Assembly (NCBI GenBank): GCA_031180725.1
Contig: JAPSLO010000005.1
Coordinates: forward strand, 342,658 to 406,657
DNA length: 64,000 nucleotides
From: Roseomonas sp.
GTDB lineage: Bacteria > Pseudomonadota > Alphaproteobacteria > Acetobacterales > Acetobacteraceae
Direction of reading: 5' to 3'
Position numbers and translations under genes: made by a program. Of the stretch, positions 43,690-51,638 are shown piece by piece; position 1 is the first letter of the stretch; each line of letters begins with the position of its first letter. The notes under the pieces are model-generated. The model had not been told where the DNA came from. It was given only the letters and a program-made list of their open reading frames with translations, and made no database searches.

Positions 43690-44787
43690 ATGGCTGTCCT
43701 TTCGCCCCCGCCGGCCCCGACCGTCGCCGCGATCTACAGCGCCTACGAGGCGGCGGCGGACGCGGGTTGGCGCACCCACCTCGGCGCCTCGCTGATCGGC
43801 GGCGAGTGCGAGCGCGCCCTCTGGTACTCCTTCCGCTGGGCCACCCGGGCCCGGCACACCGGCCGCCTCCTGCGCCTGTTCGAGACCGGCAACCTGGCGG
43901 AGGCGCGCTTCGTCGCCGACCTCCGCCGGATCGGCGTGACGGTGCTCGACCTCGATCCGGCGACCGGCCGCCAGTGGACGCTGCGCGACGCCAGCGGCCA
44001 CTTCGGCGGCAGCATGGACGCCGTCGCCATCGGCTTCCCCGAGGCGCCGAAGGCCTGGCACGTCTGCGAGTTCAAGACGCACGGCGCGAAGTCCTTCGCC
44101 CGGCTGAAGGCCGAGGGCGTCGCGGCGTCGAAGCCCACCCACTGGGCGCAGATGCAGGCCTACATGCAGCTCGCCGGCATCGAGCGGGCCTTCTACCTCG
44201 CGGTCTGCAAGGACACCGACGAGCTCTACCAGGAGCGGGTGCGCCACGACCCGGAGGCCGCCCTGCGCATCCTGGCGAAGGCCGGGCGCGTGATCGGCGC
44301 GGTGCGGCCACTGGCCCGGATCAGCGAGGACCCGGCCTGGTGGCAGTGCCGCCTCTGCGAGCACGCCGCGGTCTGCCACCAGGGCGCCGCAGTCGAGCGC
44401 CACTGCCGCTCGTGCCTTCACGCCTCGCCGGTGCAGGCCGGCGCCTGGCGCTGCGCCCGGCACGGCGTGCCGCTGTCGCGGCGCGACCAGGAGGCCGGCT
44501 GCACCGCCCACCTCTACATCCCCGACCTCGTCCGCGGCGAGCAGCTCGACGCCGGCGAGGACTGGGTGAGCTACCGGCTGCCGGACGGCAGCGAGTGGCG
44601 AGACGGCGTGCCGGCCGCGGCGCCGCCGGTCGTACCGCACGGCCCCTGCAGCCGCTGCGGTGCGGACGGCTACCACGTCCGGCCCGGCACGGGTCCGCAT
44701 CCGTTCGGGCTGACCTGCACGAGCTGTGGCCACCGTGGGCGCTGGCTCGGCCGGGCCGAGGCGGCGGCGCGGGGCATCGCGGCATGA
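43690..44787 (+). CDS. PD-(D/E)XK exonuclease-like protein with Cys clusters
   Basis: A 365-residue protein. The nuclease core has an N-terminal Glu in GECERALWYSFRW, then GSMDAVAIGF, HVCEFKTH and WAQMQAYMQLAG, the D...ExK...Q order of the Cas4/RecB-like family. After it, CRLCEHAAVCHQG, HCRSCLHASPV and further Cys form a cluster (residues about 220-270) that could bind zinc or Fe-S. A C-terminal zinc ribbon follows (CSRCGADGYHV, CTSCGHRGRW). It overlaps the helicase gene by 4 bases, suggesting a helicase-nuclease pair. Confidence 0.78.
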   Translation: MAVLSPPPAPTVAAIYSAYEAAADAGWRTHLGASLIGGECERALWYSFRWATRARHTGRLLRLFETGNLAEARFVADLRRIGVTVLDLDPATGRQWTLRDASGHFGGSMDAVAIGFPEAPKAWHVCEFKTHGAKSFARLKAEGVAASKPTHWAQMQAYMQLAGIERAFYLAVCKDTDELYQERVRHDPEAALRILAKAGRVIGAVRPLARISEDPAWWQCRLCEHAAVCHQGAAVERHCRSCLHASPVQAGAWRCARHGVPLSRRDQEAGCTAHLYIPDLVRGEQLDAGEDWVSYRLPDGSEWRDGVPAAAPPVVPHGPCSRCGADGYHVRPGTGPHPFGLTCTSCGHRGRWLGRAEAAARGIAA

Positions 44788-46367
44788 CGCTGTCGCTCCG
44801 GCCCTACCAGCGCGCCGCGATCGACGCGCTCTACGACTACTTCGGTGGGAACACCGGGAACCCGCTCGTGGTGATGCCGACCGGCACCGGGAAGTCCCTC
44901 GTCATCGCCGACTTCATCCGGGAAGCGATCGCCGCCTACGGCGACACCCGCGTCCTCGTCCTCACCCATGTCCGCGAGCTGATCCAGCAGAACTTCATGG
45001 CGCTGCTCCGGGCCTGGCCCGAGGCGCCGGCCGGCATCTACTCCGCCGGCCTCTACCGCCGTGACATCCGGGCGCAAATTCTCTTCGCGGGGATCCAGTC
45101 CATCCACCGGCACGCATACCAGGTCCAGCGCTGCGACCTGGTGCTGATCGACGAGGCGCACCTGCTCGGCCGCGGCGACAGCGGCATGTATCGCTCCTTC
45201 CTGAAACAGCTGGACGAGATCAACGCCGGCCTGCTGAAGGTGGTCGGCTTCACCGCCACGCCGTACCGCCTCGACAGTGGCCTGCTGCACGAGGGGAAGG
45301 ACCGTCTGTTCACCGACATCGCCTACGAGGTGCCGGTGCTAGACATGGTCCGGCAGGGCTACCTCTGCCCGGTGGTGCCGAAGCGCACCGAGACGCAGCT
45401 CGACGTCGCCGGCGTCGGTAGCCGCGGCGGCGAGTTCGTAGCCAAGGAGCTCGAGGCCGCGGTGGATCGCGACGAGGTCACCAGGGCGGCGGTGACGGAG
45501 ATCGTCCGGCACGGCGAGGGCCGCGGCTCCTGGCTGGTGTTCTGCTCCGGCGTCACCCACGCGCGGCACGTCCGCGACGCGATCCGCGAGCACGGGGTGT
45601 CCTGCGAGACCGTCACCGGGGATACCTCGGCCGCGGAGCGCGACGGCATCCTCGCGGCGTTCAAGGCGGGCCGGCTGCGCTGCGTCACCAACGCCAACGT
45701 GCTCACCACCGGCTTCGACGCGCCCGGCGTCGACCTGATCGCGCTGCTGCGGCCCACCAAGAGCGTCGGGCTCTACGTCCAGATGGTCGGGCGGGGCACC
45801 CGCCTCGCCGAGGGCAAGGACGACTGCCTCGTCCTGGACTTCGCCGGCAACACGGCGCGGCACGGCCCGATCGACACGGTGGACGGCCGCAAGAAGGAGC
45901 CGGCCGGCGACGGCGAGGCCCCGATCAAGGTCTGCCCGGAGTGCGAGACGATCAACCACGCCAGCGCGAGGCGATGCATCGAGTGCGACCACGAGTTCCC
46001 GCCGCCGGTGGTGAAGGTCGCGCCGCAGGCCGCCTCGAACGCGCTGCTGTCCATCCAGCAGCAGCCCGAATGGTGCGAGGTGACGGACGTCACCTACGCG
46101 CGCCACGAGAAGCCCGGGAAGCCGGCCTCACTCCGCGTCACATATCGCTGCGGGCTGGTCCGGCACAGCGAGTGGGTCTGCCTGGAGCACACCGGCTATC
46201 CGCGTGAGAAGGCGGTCGGCTGGTGGCGTCGGCGCGCCGAGGAGCTGCCCGTGCCCGCGACGGTCGAGGAGGCGCTGCGGCAGACGGCGCGGCTCCGCGT
46301 TCCCAGCGCGATCCAGGTGCGGCCCGCCGGCCACTACACCGAGATCATCGCCGCGAGGTTCGGGTGA
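44784..46367 (+). CDS. DEAD/DEAH-box (superfamily 2) helicase
   Basis: A 527-residue helicase. The Q-motif-like start LRPYQRAAIDALYDYF is followed by Walker A PTGTGKS (32-38), motif II DEAH (in VLIDEAHLLG, about 122-125), motif III FTATPYRL, motif V TTGFDAPGVD and motif VI QMVGRGTR. A C-terminal zinc module CPECETINHASARRCIEC follows. It is probably a phage replication or recombination helicase. Start ATG 44784 overlaps the nuclease stop; its stop overlaps the next GTG. Confidence 0.9.
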   Translation: MTLSLRPYQRAAIDALYDYFGGNTGNPLVVMPTGTGKSLVIADFIREAIAAYGDTRVLVLTHVRELIQQNFMALLRAWPEAPAGIYSAGLYRRDIRAQILFAGIQSIHRHAYQVQRCDLVLIDEAHLLGRGDSGMYRSFLKQLDEINAGLLKVVGFTATPYRLDSGLLHEGKDRLFTDIAYEVPVLDMVRQGYLCPVVPKRTETQLDVAGVGSRGGEFVAKELEAAVDRDEVTRAAVTEIVRHGEGRGSWLVFCSGVTHARHVRDAIREHGVSCETVTGDTSAAERDGILAAFKAGRLRCVTNANVLTTGFDAPGVDLIALLRPTKSVGLYVQMVGRGTRLAEGKDDCLVLDFAGNTARHGPIDTVDGRKKEPAGDGEAPIKVCPECETINHASARRCIECDHEFPPPVVKVAPQAASNALLSIQQQPEWCEVTDVTYARHEKPGKPASLRVTYRCGLVRHSEWVCLEHTGYPREKAVGWWRRRAEELPVPATVEEALRQTARLRVPSAIQVRPAGHYTEIIAARFG

Positions 46368-46708
46368 GATGCGCGGCCTGTGGTCTCCGCACCGGGCGCG
46401 GCTTCGGGTGGTTCGACCCGTCTCGCATGCCCCCCATGCCGCTGCCGGCGTGCTCGATGCGCTGCATGAACGTGCTCTGCCGGAGGCGCGGCGTGGTTGA
46501 CCCCGATGAGCACGAGACGGCCGCGATCGCCGCAGCGAGCCCGATGGCGGGTGAGTACCTGGAGAGCATCGGTAAGACCGACCTGGCGATGCTCTCCGAG
46601 GCCGAGTGGCTGACGCTGCTCGAGGTGGTGGTCACCGCCTACCAGGACGAGCTTGCGCGGCGTCTCGATGCGGAGCGGCGCCCGGGATCGCCGGGAGGTC
46701 GTCCGTGA
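46364..46708 (+). CDS. DUF6511-like zinc-finger protein
   Basis: A 114-residue protein from GTG 46364, which overlaps the helicase stop in a GTGA. The N-terminal CAACGLRTGRGFGWFDPSR and PACSMRCMNVLC give four Cys in a CxxC...C..C pattern like DUF6511 phage zinc fingers. The C-terminal half is helical (MAGEYLESIGKTDLAMLSEAEW). An ATG in another frame at 46369 does not lead to a supported product. Confidence 0.68.
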   Translation: MRCAACGLRTGRGFGWFDPSRMPPMPLPACSMRCMNVLCRRRGVVDPDEHETAAIAAASPMAGEYLESIGKTDLAMLSEAEWLTLLEVVVTAYQDELARRLDAERRPGSPGGRP

Positions 46709-47334
46709 TGCTGGTCACTTCCATGCGCGAAGCCGCCCGACGCATCGGCGTGTCGCACACATGCCTGCAGAAGGCGCAGCGGGCGGGGCGCATTGCGCAG
46801 GAGCCATGCGGGCGCTGGGACATCGTCGCGATTCAGCGCCAGCTCGCGGTGCCGCCGGCGCAGAAGGATGCCGGCCCCCAGCGGAAGCTCGATCGCGCAC
46901 CGCAGGGTGCTTCGGCGACACCTCGCCCGCTGCCGCGCCCGTCACCTTCCGGCCCGTCCATGCGGGAGGTCGCGCGCCAGCTAGGCGTGTCGCACACCTC
47001 GCTGCAGAAGGCGCAGCGCACCGGCCGGATCGCGCCCGAGCCTGACGGCACATGGGACGTCGAGAACGTCCGCGCTGGTCTCGCCACCCGCGCCGCACCG
47101 AAGCCGCGCAAGCCCTATGGATCACGCGCCCCATGGGCGAGGGTCGCGCATCAGATCGCACAACTCGACGCCGACGTCGTCGGGCCGGCGCGCAGCATCC
47201 ACGAGGAGCTCGAGACCGCGCGCCACGCGCTGGAGCGCGCGGCCAGGCAGATCGCGGCGCTCTATCCCGAGATCCTCCGGCTCGAACGCGCCTGTGACGC
47301 CGCCATCGCCGCGCAGGAGCGAGAGGGAGCATGA
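46708..47334 (+). CDS. Phage protein with two helix-turn-helix repeats
   Basis: A 208-residue protein with an internal duplication: SMREAARRIGVSHTCLQKAQ..GRIAQEP.GRWDI (about residues 5-45) and SMREVARQLGVSHTSLQKAQ..GRIAPEPDGTWDV (about 85-125). Each is a MerR/excisionase-like DNA-binding module and both resemble the start of the terminase small subunit at 56329. A C-terminal helical domain follows (IHEELETARHALERAARQIAAL). It is coupled by TGATG and ATGA overlaps and could bind two sites at the origin. That role is inference. Confidence 0.68.
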   Translation: MLVTSMREAARRIGVSHTCLQKAQRAGRIAQEPCGRWDIVAIQRQLAVPPAQKDAGPQRKLDRAPQGASATPRPLPRPSPSGPSMREVARQLGVSHTSLQKAQRTGRIAPEPDGTWDVENVRAGLATRAAPKPRKPYGSRAPWARVAHQIAQLDADVVGPARSIHEELETARHALERAARQIAALYPEILRLERACDAAIAAQEREGA

Positions 47335-49652
47335 GCGATCGCCCGTCCTTCATGGCCGACTACGGCGAGCGGCTGGTCGACAACGGCTACCCGGCCATCC
47401 CGATCATGCCCGGGAGAAAGGTGCCGGGGCGCTTCACCGGCGGGGAGTGGTCGCCCTACCCGGACTGGGCGCGGCATTGCGACCGCACGACGAAGCCCTT
47501 CGAGATCGACATCTGGCGCCGCTGGCCGGGCTGCGGCGTTGGCATCGCCACCGGTGCGGTGGTCGGCATCGATCTCGACATCCTGGATGCCACGCTGGCC
47601 GTCCAACTCGCCGAGCTAGCGGCCGGCATGCTGGGCGACACCCCTTGCTGGCGCATCGGCCGCGCCCCGAAGCGCATGCTGGTCTACCGGGCTGACGGCC
47701 CCTTCGCCGGTCGCAAGCGGCATCCGCTCGAGCTCCTGGCCCGCGGGCAGCAGTTCGTCGCCTATGCCGTGCATCCGGACACCGGGCAGCCCTACGAGTG
47801 GCCGGAGGAGAGCCTCCTCGACGTGCCGCTGGCCTCGCTGCCGGCGGTGGACGAGGCGGCCTGCCTCGACTTCCTCGACGCGGCCTGGCGGCTGGTGCCG
47901 GATGAGGTCCGGGTGAACTCGATCCTGGTGGGCGCACCGACCAGCGCCTGGCGTGGTCCGAGTGATCCGAAGGGCACGCGGGACGCCATCGCTTCGGCGC
48001 TGGCTTGGCTGCCGAACGACGACCTGCCGGGCAACGAGTGGATCACCGTCGGCGCGGCCATCAAGGCGGCGCTCGGCGACGAGGGACGCGACCTCTGGCT
48101 CGACTGGTCGCGCCAGTCGCGGAAGTCGGGACAGTCCGGGCGCTCCGACACGCCCGAGCGGCGCTGGGCCTCGCTGCGGCCGCACAGCGTCGGCGCCGGC
48201 ACGATCTACTGGCTCGCCGAGCAGCGGGGCTGGGTGCCGGATCCGGCGCTGACCCTGAACGGCACGCTGGCGGAGCAGGCGGCGCAGCCTCACCCCGCGG
48301 CCGGCCTGCTGGCCAAGGCCGCTGCTGCGCAGCTCCCCACCGCGCCGCCACCCAGGCCCTACCGCGTGCCGCCCGATCTGCTGGAGATCGGCGGCGTCCT
48401 GCGGCTCTTCGTGGACTACGCCACCCGCAGCGCCGTCAGCCCGCAGCCATTCCTGGCGCTCGGCGCCGGCCTGTGCCTCGTCGGCGCGCTCGCCGGCCGG
48501 CGCTACCGCACGCCGACCGACCTCCGCAGCAACCTCTACGCCATCGGCATCGCCGACAGTGGCGGCGGCAAGGACCACGCCCGCCGCTGCGCCAAGCGCG
48601 TCCTCTATGCGGCGGGCCTCGACCGCTACCTCGGCGGCGAGGACCTCGCCTCCTCGGCCGGGCTGCTCACCTCCCTGCAGCGCCATCCGGCGCGGCTGTT
48701 CCAGGTGGACGAGTTCGGCCAGTTCCTGCGCCTGGTCCTGAGCCAGCGGGCGCCGGCCCACAAGGCGGCGATCTGGGCGGAGCTGACGAAGCTCTACACC
48801 TCGGCGGCCGAGCCCTACATCGGGGCCGAGTACGCCGACCAGAAGGCACGGCCGCGGGTCACCATCGAGCAGCCCTGCGCCTGCATCTGGGGCGTCACGG
48901 TGCCGGGGCCGTTCTGGCAGGCGCTTGAGGGCGGCGCGCTGGCGGACGGCTCCATCGCGCGCTTCCTGGTCTTCCTTACCGACGAGGACTACCCGGAGCG
49001 CAATGAGACGCCGGCGCCGATAGACCCGCCGGCGGACCTCATCGCCGCCGTCCAGGGTATCGCCCGCGGCGTGCCCGGCCACAGCCACGGCGGCAACATC
49101 GCCGATGCGATGGAGGCCTCGGCGCCGATGCACGCCTACACCGTGCCGCTCCGCCCCGACGCCGAGACGGCCATGGCGGCGGTGCGGCGCGAGGCCACCG
49201 ACCTGCTGCGCTCGCACCGAGGCACCTACGCCACGGCGCTGTTCGGCCGCCACGCCGAGAACACGGCCAAGCTGGCCATGATCGCCGCCGTCAGCCGCGA
49301 CCCGGCGCGGCCGGTGACGGAAGCCCGCGACGTCGCCTGGGCGTCGCGCCTGGTCGAGCACTGCGTCGGCACGATGCTCCGCGAGGCCGAGCGCCGGGTC
49401 GCCGACAACGACACGGAGGCCAAGCACAAGCGCCTGCTGGAGATCATCCGCGACGGCGGACGCCAGTCGCGCAGCGACGTCACGCGGCGCTCGCAGTTCC
49501 TGTCGCGCCGCGAGCGCGAGGAGATCCTCGCCTCGCTGCTGGAGGCGGGCCTGGTCGTCGCCGAGCAGGAACCCGGCACGACCAAGCCGACCACCTTCTA
49601 CACCGCGGTCGCGCCGAGCAGGCCACCGCTCTTCATGGGGGGCTCGCGATGA
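47331..49652 (+). CDS. Primase-polymerase with DUF3987-like helicase domain
   Basis: A 773-residue replication protein. The N-terminal bifunctional primase/polymerase domain has GVGIATGAVVGIDLDILDA, with the catalytic DxD at about residues 81-83, and CWRIGRAPKRMLVYR. A central helical PriCT-like part (NEWITVGAAIKAALGDEGRDLW) follows. The C-terminal ATPase has a Walker A-like GIADSGGGKDH near residue 408 and Walker B FQVDEFGQFL, as in DUF3987. This combination primes and unwinds phage or plasmid DNA. The start overlaps the previous stop. Confidence 0.85.
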   Translation: MSDRPSFMADYGERLVDNGYPAIPIMPGRKVPGRFTGGEWSPYPDWARHCDRTTKPFEIDIWRRWPGCGVGIATGAVVGIDLDILDATLAVQLAELAAGMLGDTPCWRIGRAPKRMLVYRADGPFAGRKRHPLELLARGQQFVAYAVHPDTGQPYEWPEESLLDVPLASLPAVDEAACLDFLDAAWRLVPDEVRVNSILVGAPTSAWRGPSDPKGTRDAIASALAWLPNDDLPGNEWITVGAAIKAALGDEGRDLWLDWSRQSRKSGQSGRSDTPERRWASLRPHSVGAGTIYWLAEQRGWVPDPALTLNGTLAEQAAQPHPAAGLLAKAAAAQLPTAPPPRPYRVPPDLLEIGGVLRLFVDYATRSAVSPQPFLALGAGLCLVGALAGRRYRTPTDLRSNLYAIGIADSGGGKDHARRCAKRVLYAAGLDRYLGGEDLASSAGLLTSLQRHPARLFQVDEFGQFLRLVLSQRAPAHKAAIWAELTKLYTSAAEPYIGAEYADQKARPRVTIEQPCACIWGVTVPGPFWQALEGGALADGSIARFLVFLTDEDYPERNETPAPIDPPADLIAAVQGIARGVPGHSHGGNIADAMEASAPMHAYTVPLRPDAETAMAAVRREATDLLRSHRGTYATALFGRHAENTAKLAMIAAVSRDPARPVTEARDVAWASRLVEHCVGTMLREAERRVADNDTEAKHKRLLEIIRDGGRQSRSDVTRRSQFLSRREREEILASLLEAGLVVAEQEPGTTKPTTFYTAVAPSRPPLFMGGSR

Positions 49653-49885
49653 AGAATCTCGGCGTCATGAGGCATCCCTGGGCCGGAACCCCAGGCGGGA
49701 GGCCGGCTCGGGGCGGATCTTCAATAGCTCAATTTTTCCCGCGCGCACGCGAATGCACATGCACGCGCCCGGACGCAGGGGGAGAGAGACCCATTGAATT
49801 ATCATTATTATTGAATCTTCTCCCCTCCTCCGGGGACGCCCGCCCGCACGCGCACACGCGCGAGACGACGGCGGCCGGCGCATGA
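49649..49885 (+). CDS. Small phage protein over an A+T-rich patch
   Basis: A 78-residue frame coupled by ATGA to the primase stop and, at its own end, by ATGA to the next gene. The residues are of low complexity (APPRR-type composition with LSLLLNLLPSSG), and the DNA contains short repeats that may matter more than the protein. Translation is plausible from the overlaps but not secure. Confidence 0.4.
   Translation: MKNLGVMRHPWAGTPGGRPARGGSSIAQFFPRARECTCTRPDAGGERPIELSLLLNLLPSSGDARPHAHTRETTAAGA
49718..49830. other. A+T-rich repeat patch, candidate replication origin
   Basis: Immediately downstream of the primase gene the GC bias breaks: TTCAAT (49720-49725), ATTGAAT (49793-49799) and ATTGAAT (49810-49816) form three iteron-like copies, one inverted, around ATTATCATTATTATTG. 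GC-rich alternating runs (GCGCGCACGCGAATGC and CGCACGCGCACACGCGCG) flank it. This is the layout of an origin with an unwinding element, but no initiator box is known for this phage. Confidence 0.4.
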
Positions 49886-50112
49886 GGCTGCCTGGCGCCC
49901 CTCCTTCGCCGCGCTCCAGCCTCGACCGCGGCACGCGCAGCCCGACCACCGAGGCCGAGCTCAGCGCCATGCGCGCGGCCGCATGGCACCGGCACGGCGT
50001 CGCCGCGCTCGCCGTCAACGACATCGCCGACCCCTGGCTGCGCCAGGCGGTCATCAACGAAGCCAGCCGGCGCTGGGGGCCGCGCAACGGGGGACAGCAC
50101 GATGGCCGGTAA
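49882..50112 (+). CDS. Small phage protein (76 residues)
   Basis: Coupled to the preceding frame by ATGA and overlapping the start of the DUF6456-like gene by 11 bases. The C-terminal half AWHRHGVAALAVNDIADPWLRQAVINEASRRWG reads like a real helical domain; the N-terminus is Pro/Ser-rich. No named family. Confidence 0.6.
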   Translation: MRLPGAPPSPRSSLDRGTRSPTTEAELSAMRAAAWHRHGVAALAVNDIADPWLRQAVINEASRRWGPRNGGQHDGR

Positions 50113-50656
50113 GCGCAAGCCGAAGCGCGCCACGACAGGGCATGAGGACCTGTCGAAGCCGTCGAAATGGCGGCTGCAGCACGGCGACTTCTCCGCGCCG
50201 GTCCGCGCCGCCGACCCGGAGAGCGGCAGCCCGGTCGAGCACCGCCGCGCGGTGGACACGCTCGGGCTGATGCTCGCCCACGGCAGCATCACGCCGCAGA
50301 TGCACGAGGCGGGTTGCATCTTCCGCACCCTGTTCCGCAGCGCCGCGATCGACAGCATGTCCACCTCGCAGCTGATCCGCCTGCCCGGCTCCACCGCGGA
50401 CGGGATCTCGAACCGCCAGCTCGAAGCCCGGCGGCGTGTGGCGGACGCCCTCGACGCGCTCGGCGGTCACGACAGCCCGGCCGGCTCCTGCGTGTGGTTC
50501 GTGGTCGGGCTGGAATTCTCGGTCCGCGAATGGGCGATGCGTCAGGGCTGGTCCGGCCGCCCAGTGCACGGGCCGGTGGCGCAGGGTATGCTGGTCGCGG
50601 CGCTCGGGACGCTGGCCTCCCACTTCCGGCTGACGCCGCGCTCGCAGGCGGCGTGA
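50102..50656 (+). CDS. DUF6456-like phage protein
   Basis: A 184-residue protein. The basic start MAGKRKPKRATTGH is followed by HRRAVDTLGLMLAHGSITPQMHEAGCIFRTLF and a C-terminal RRVADALDALGG...VVGLEFSVREWAMRQGW. This resembles the DUF6456 C-terminal domain found in phage antitermination or late regulators (helical, with a conserved REWA). It is the last gene of the rightward replication block. Its function is not established. Confidence 0.62.
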   Translation: MAGKRKPKRATTGHEDLSKPSKWRLQHGDFSAPVRAADPESGSPVEHRRAVDTLGLMLAHGSITPQMHEAGCIFRTLFRSAAIDSMSTSQLIRLPGSTADGISNRQLEARRRVADALDALGGHDSPAGSCVWFVVGLEFSVREWAMRQGWSGRPVHGPVAQGMLVAALGTLASHFRLTPRSQAA

Positions 50657-50668
50657 GCCAACGCGCCC

Positions 50669-50881
50669 TCACTCGGAGCCGAGGACGTAGGCGACAGCCT
50701 CGGCGATGAGGGTCATCGGCAGGGCGGGGTGGTGCGCCAGGATGGCCTCGCGCACCGCCCTGCCGTCTGCGGCGCCGAGGGAGGGAATGGCACCGGGCGG
50801 CCGCCGCGCCGGCCGGGCAGCAGCCAGGGTAGCGCTGCTCAGCCACGGGGGCGGAGGGCGGGACGGAGGGCCGTCGGGCAT
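50669..50881 (-). CDS. Possible small protein, convergent
   Basis: A 70-residue frame on the minus strand. The first 35 residues are Pro/Arg-rich, and the second half (DGRAVREAILAHHPALPMTLIAEAVAYVLGSE) has the look of a folded helical protein. It lies in the 300-base space between two plus-strand genes. No ribosome site is clear. Kept at low confidence. Confidence 0.35.
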   Translation of the reverse strand: MPDGPPSRPPPPWLSSATLAAARPARRPPGAIPSLGAADGRAVREAILAHHPALPMTLIAEAVAYVLGSE

Positions 50882-50959
50882 GCCCGACGATACCGCCCCC
50901 TACCAGAACAAGACAAGAACATGCTACACCCCCCGAGCACATCCCAGGAGCAATCGGCC

Positions 50960-51298
50960 ATGGCTGCTCGCAAGTCCCGGGCAGCGCGCCCCGTCGACGC
51001 CGCCCTCAAGCGCCTGCTGGCGCTCGCCGCACGCGGCGTGTCCCCGAACCGCATGGCGCGGGAGGTGGACACCATCGTCGCCGAGTGGCGGCAGTACGCG
51101 GCCGGCGAGGAAGGGGCCGACATCGATGAGCAGCTCGACGAGCTGTGCGAGCAGCTCATGGCCGGCGTCGCTGCGGCCGAGGAGGCCGTCTCCGAGGTCG
51201 ATGCGAGCGACGCGGGCGCGGTGAAGCAGGCGCGGCACATGCTGGCCGCCCTCGCTGCGACACGCGACGCCGCGCAGGAAGCAAGGGCTTCGGCCTGA
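50960..51298 (+). CDS. Hypothetical phage protein, acidic helical
   Basis: A 112-residue protein from ATG 50960, with AGGAG 9 bases upstream. The N-terminus is basic (MAARKSRAARP). VSPNRMAREVDTIVAEWRQYAAGEEGADIDEQLDELCEQLMAGV and the C-terminal helix AVKQARHMLAALAATRDAAQEA suggest an all-helical, possibly coiled-coil protein. No family recognised. Confidence 0.6.
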   Translation: MAARKSRAARPVDAALKRLLALAARGVSPNRMAREVDTIVAEWRQYAAGEEGADIDEQLDELCEQLMAGVAAAEEAVSEVDASDAGAVKQARHMLAALAATRDAAQEARASA

Positions 51299-51638
51299 GC
51301 CGCGTCGCTGCTCGGGTCGCGCTGTTACAATTCACCCCGTGGCGGCGCGTGAATCGCTGGTGGTAGGTCTGAGGAACGTCGAGATCGTGTAGCTCGACGC
51401 GGCGGTGGCTCCCCAGCCACTGAGCCGGACAATCCACAGCGTGGCTCTCGAGCCGATGGGTCCTTCCTGGGCCCGGCGTATGCGGGGGGCAAGCGCGCGC
51501 AAGTGCCCTAGCGCCAGGCCGGAAATATGGTGCGCGGTTCGCACCGCCTGCCCCTGATCTCAGTCCCTTGGCTGCGAACCGAGACCGCGCGGCCCACCGC
51601 GCGCACCGTTCGCATCCACCTTGATTCCGGATGGCCTG
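51299..51638. other. 340-base non-coding stretch with hairpins
   Basis: No gene is supported. Several inverted repeats are visible: GTGGCT-CCCC-AGCCAC (51405-51420), and GGTTCGCA (51536-51543) with TGCGAACC (51573-51580). The stretch precedes the methyltransferase pair, so it may hold a promoter, an antitermination-type leader or a small RNA. It has no tRNA cloverleaf. Confidence 0.45.

Noticed and set aside
47616..49427. Minus-strand frame of 603 codons inside the primase gene
   Set aside because: Antisense shadow of a recognised primase-polymerase; residues are Arg/Gly/Val-rich without domain motifs.
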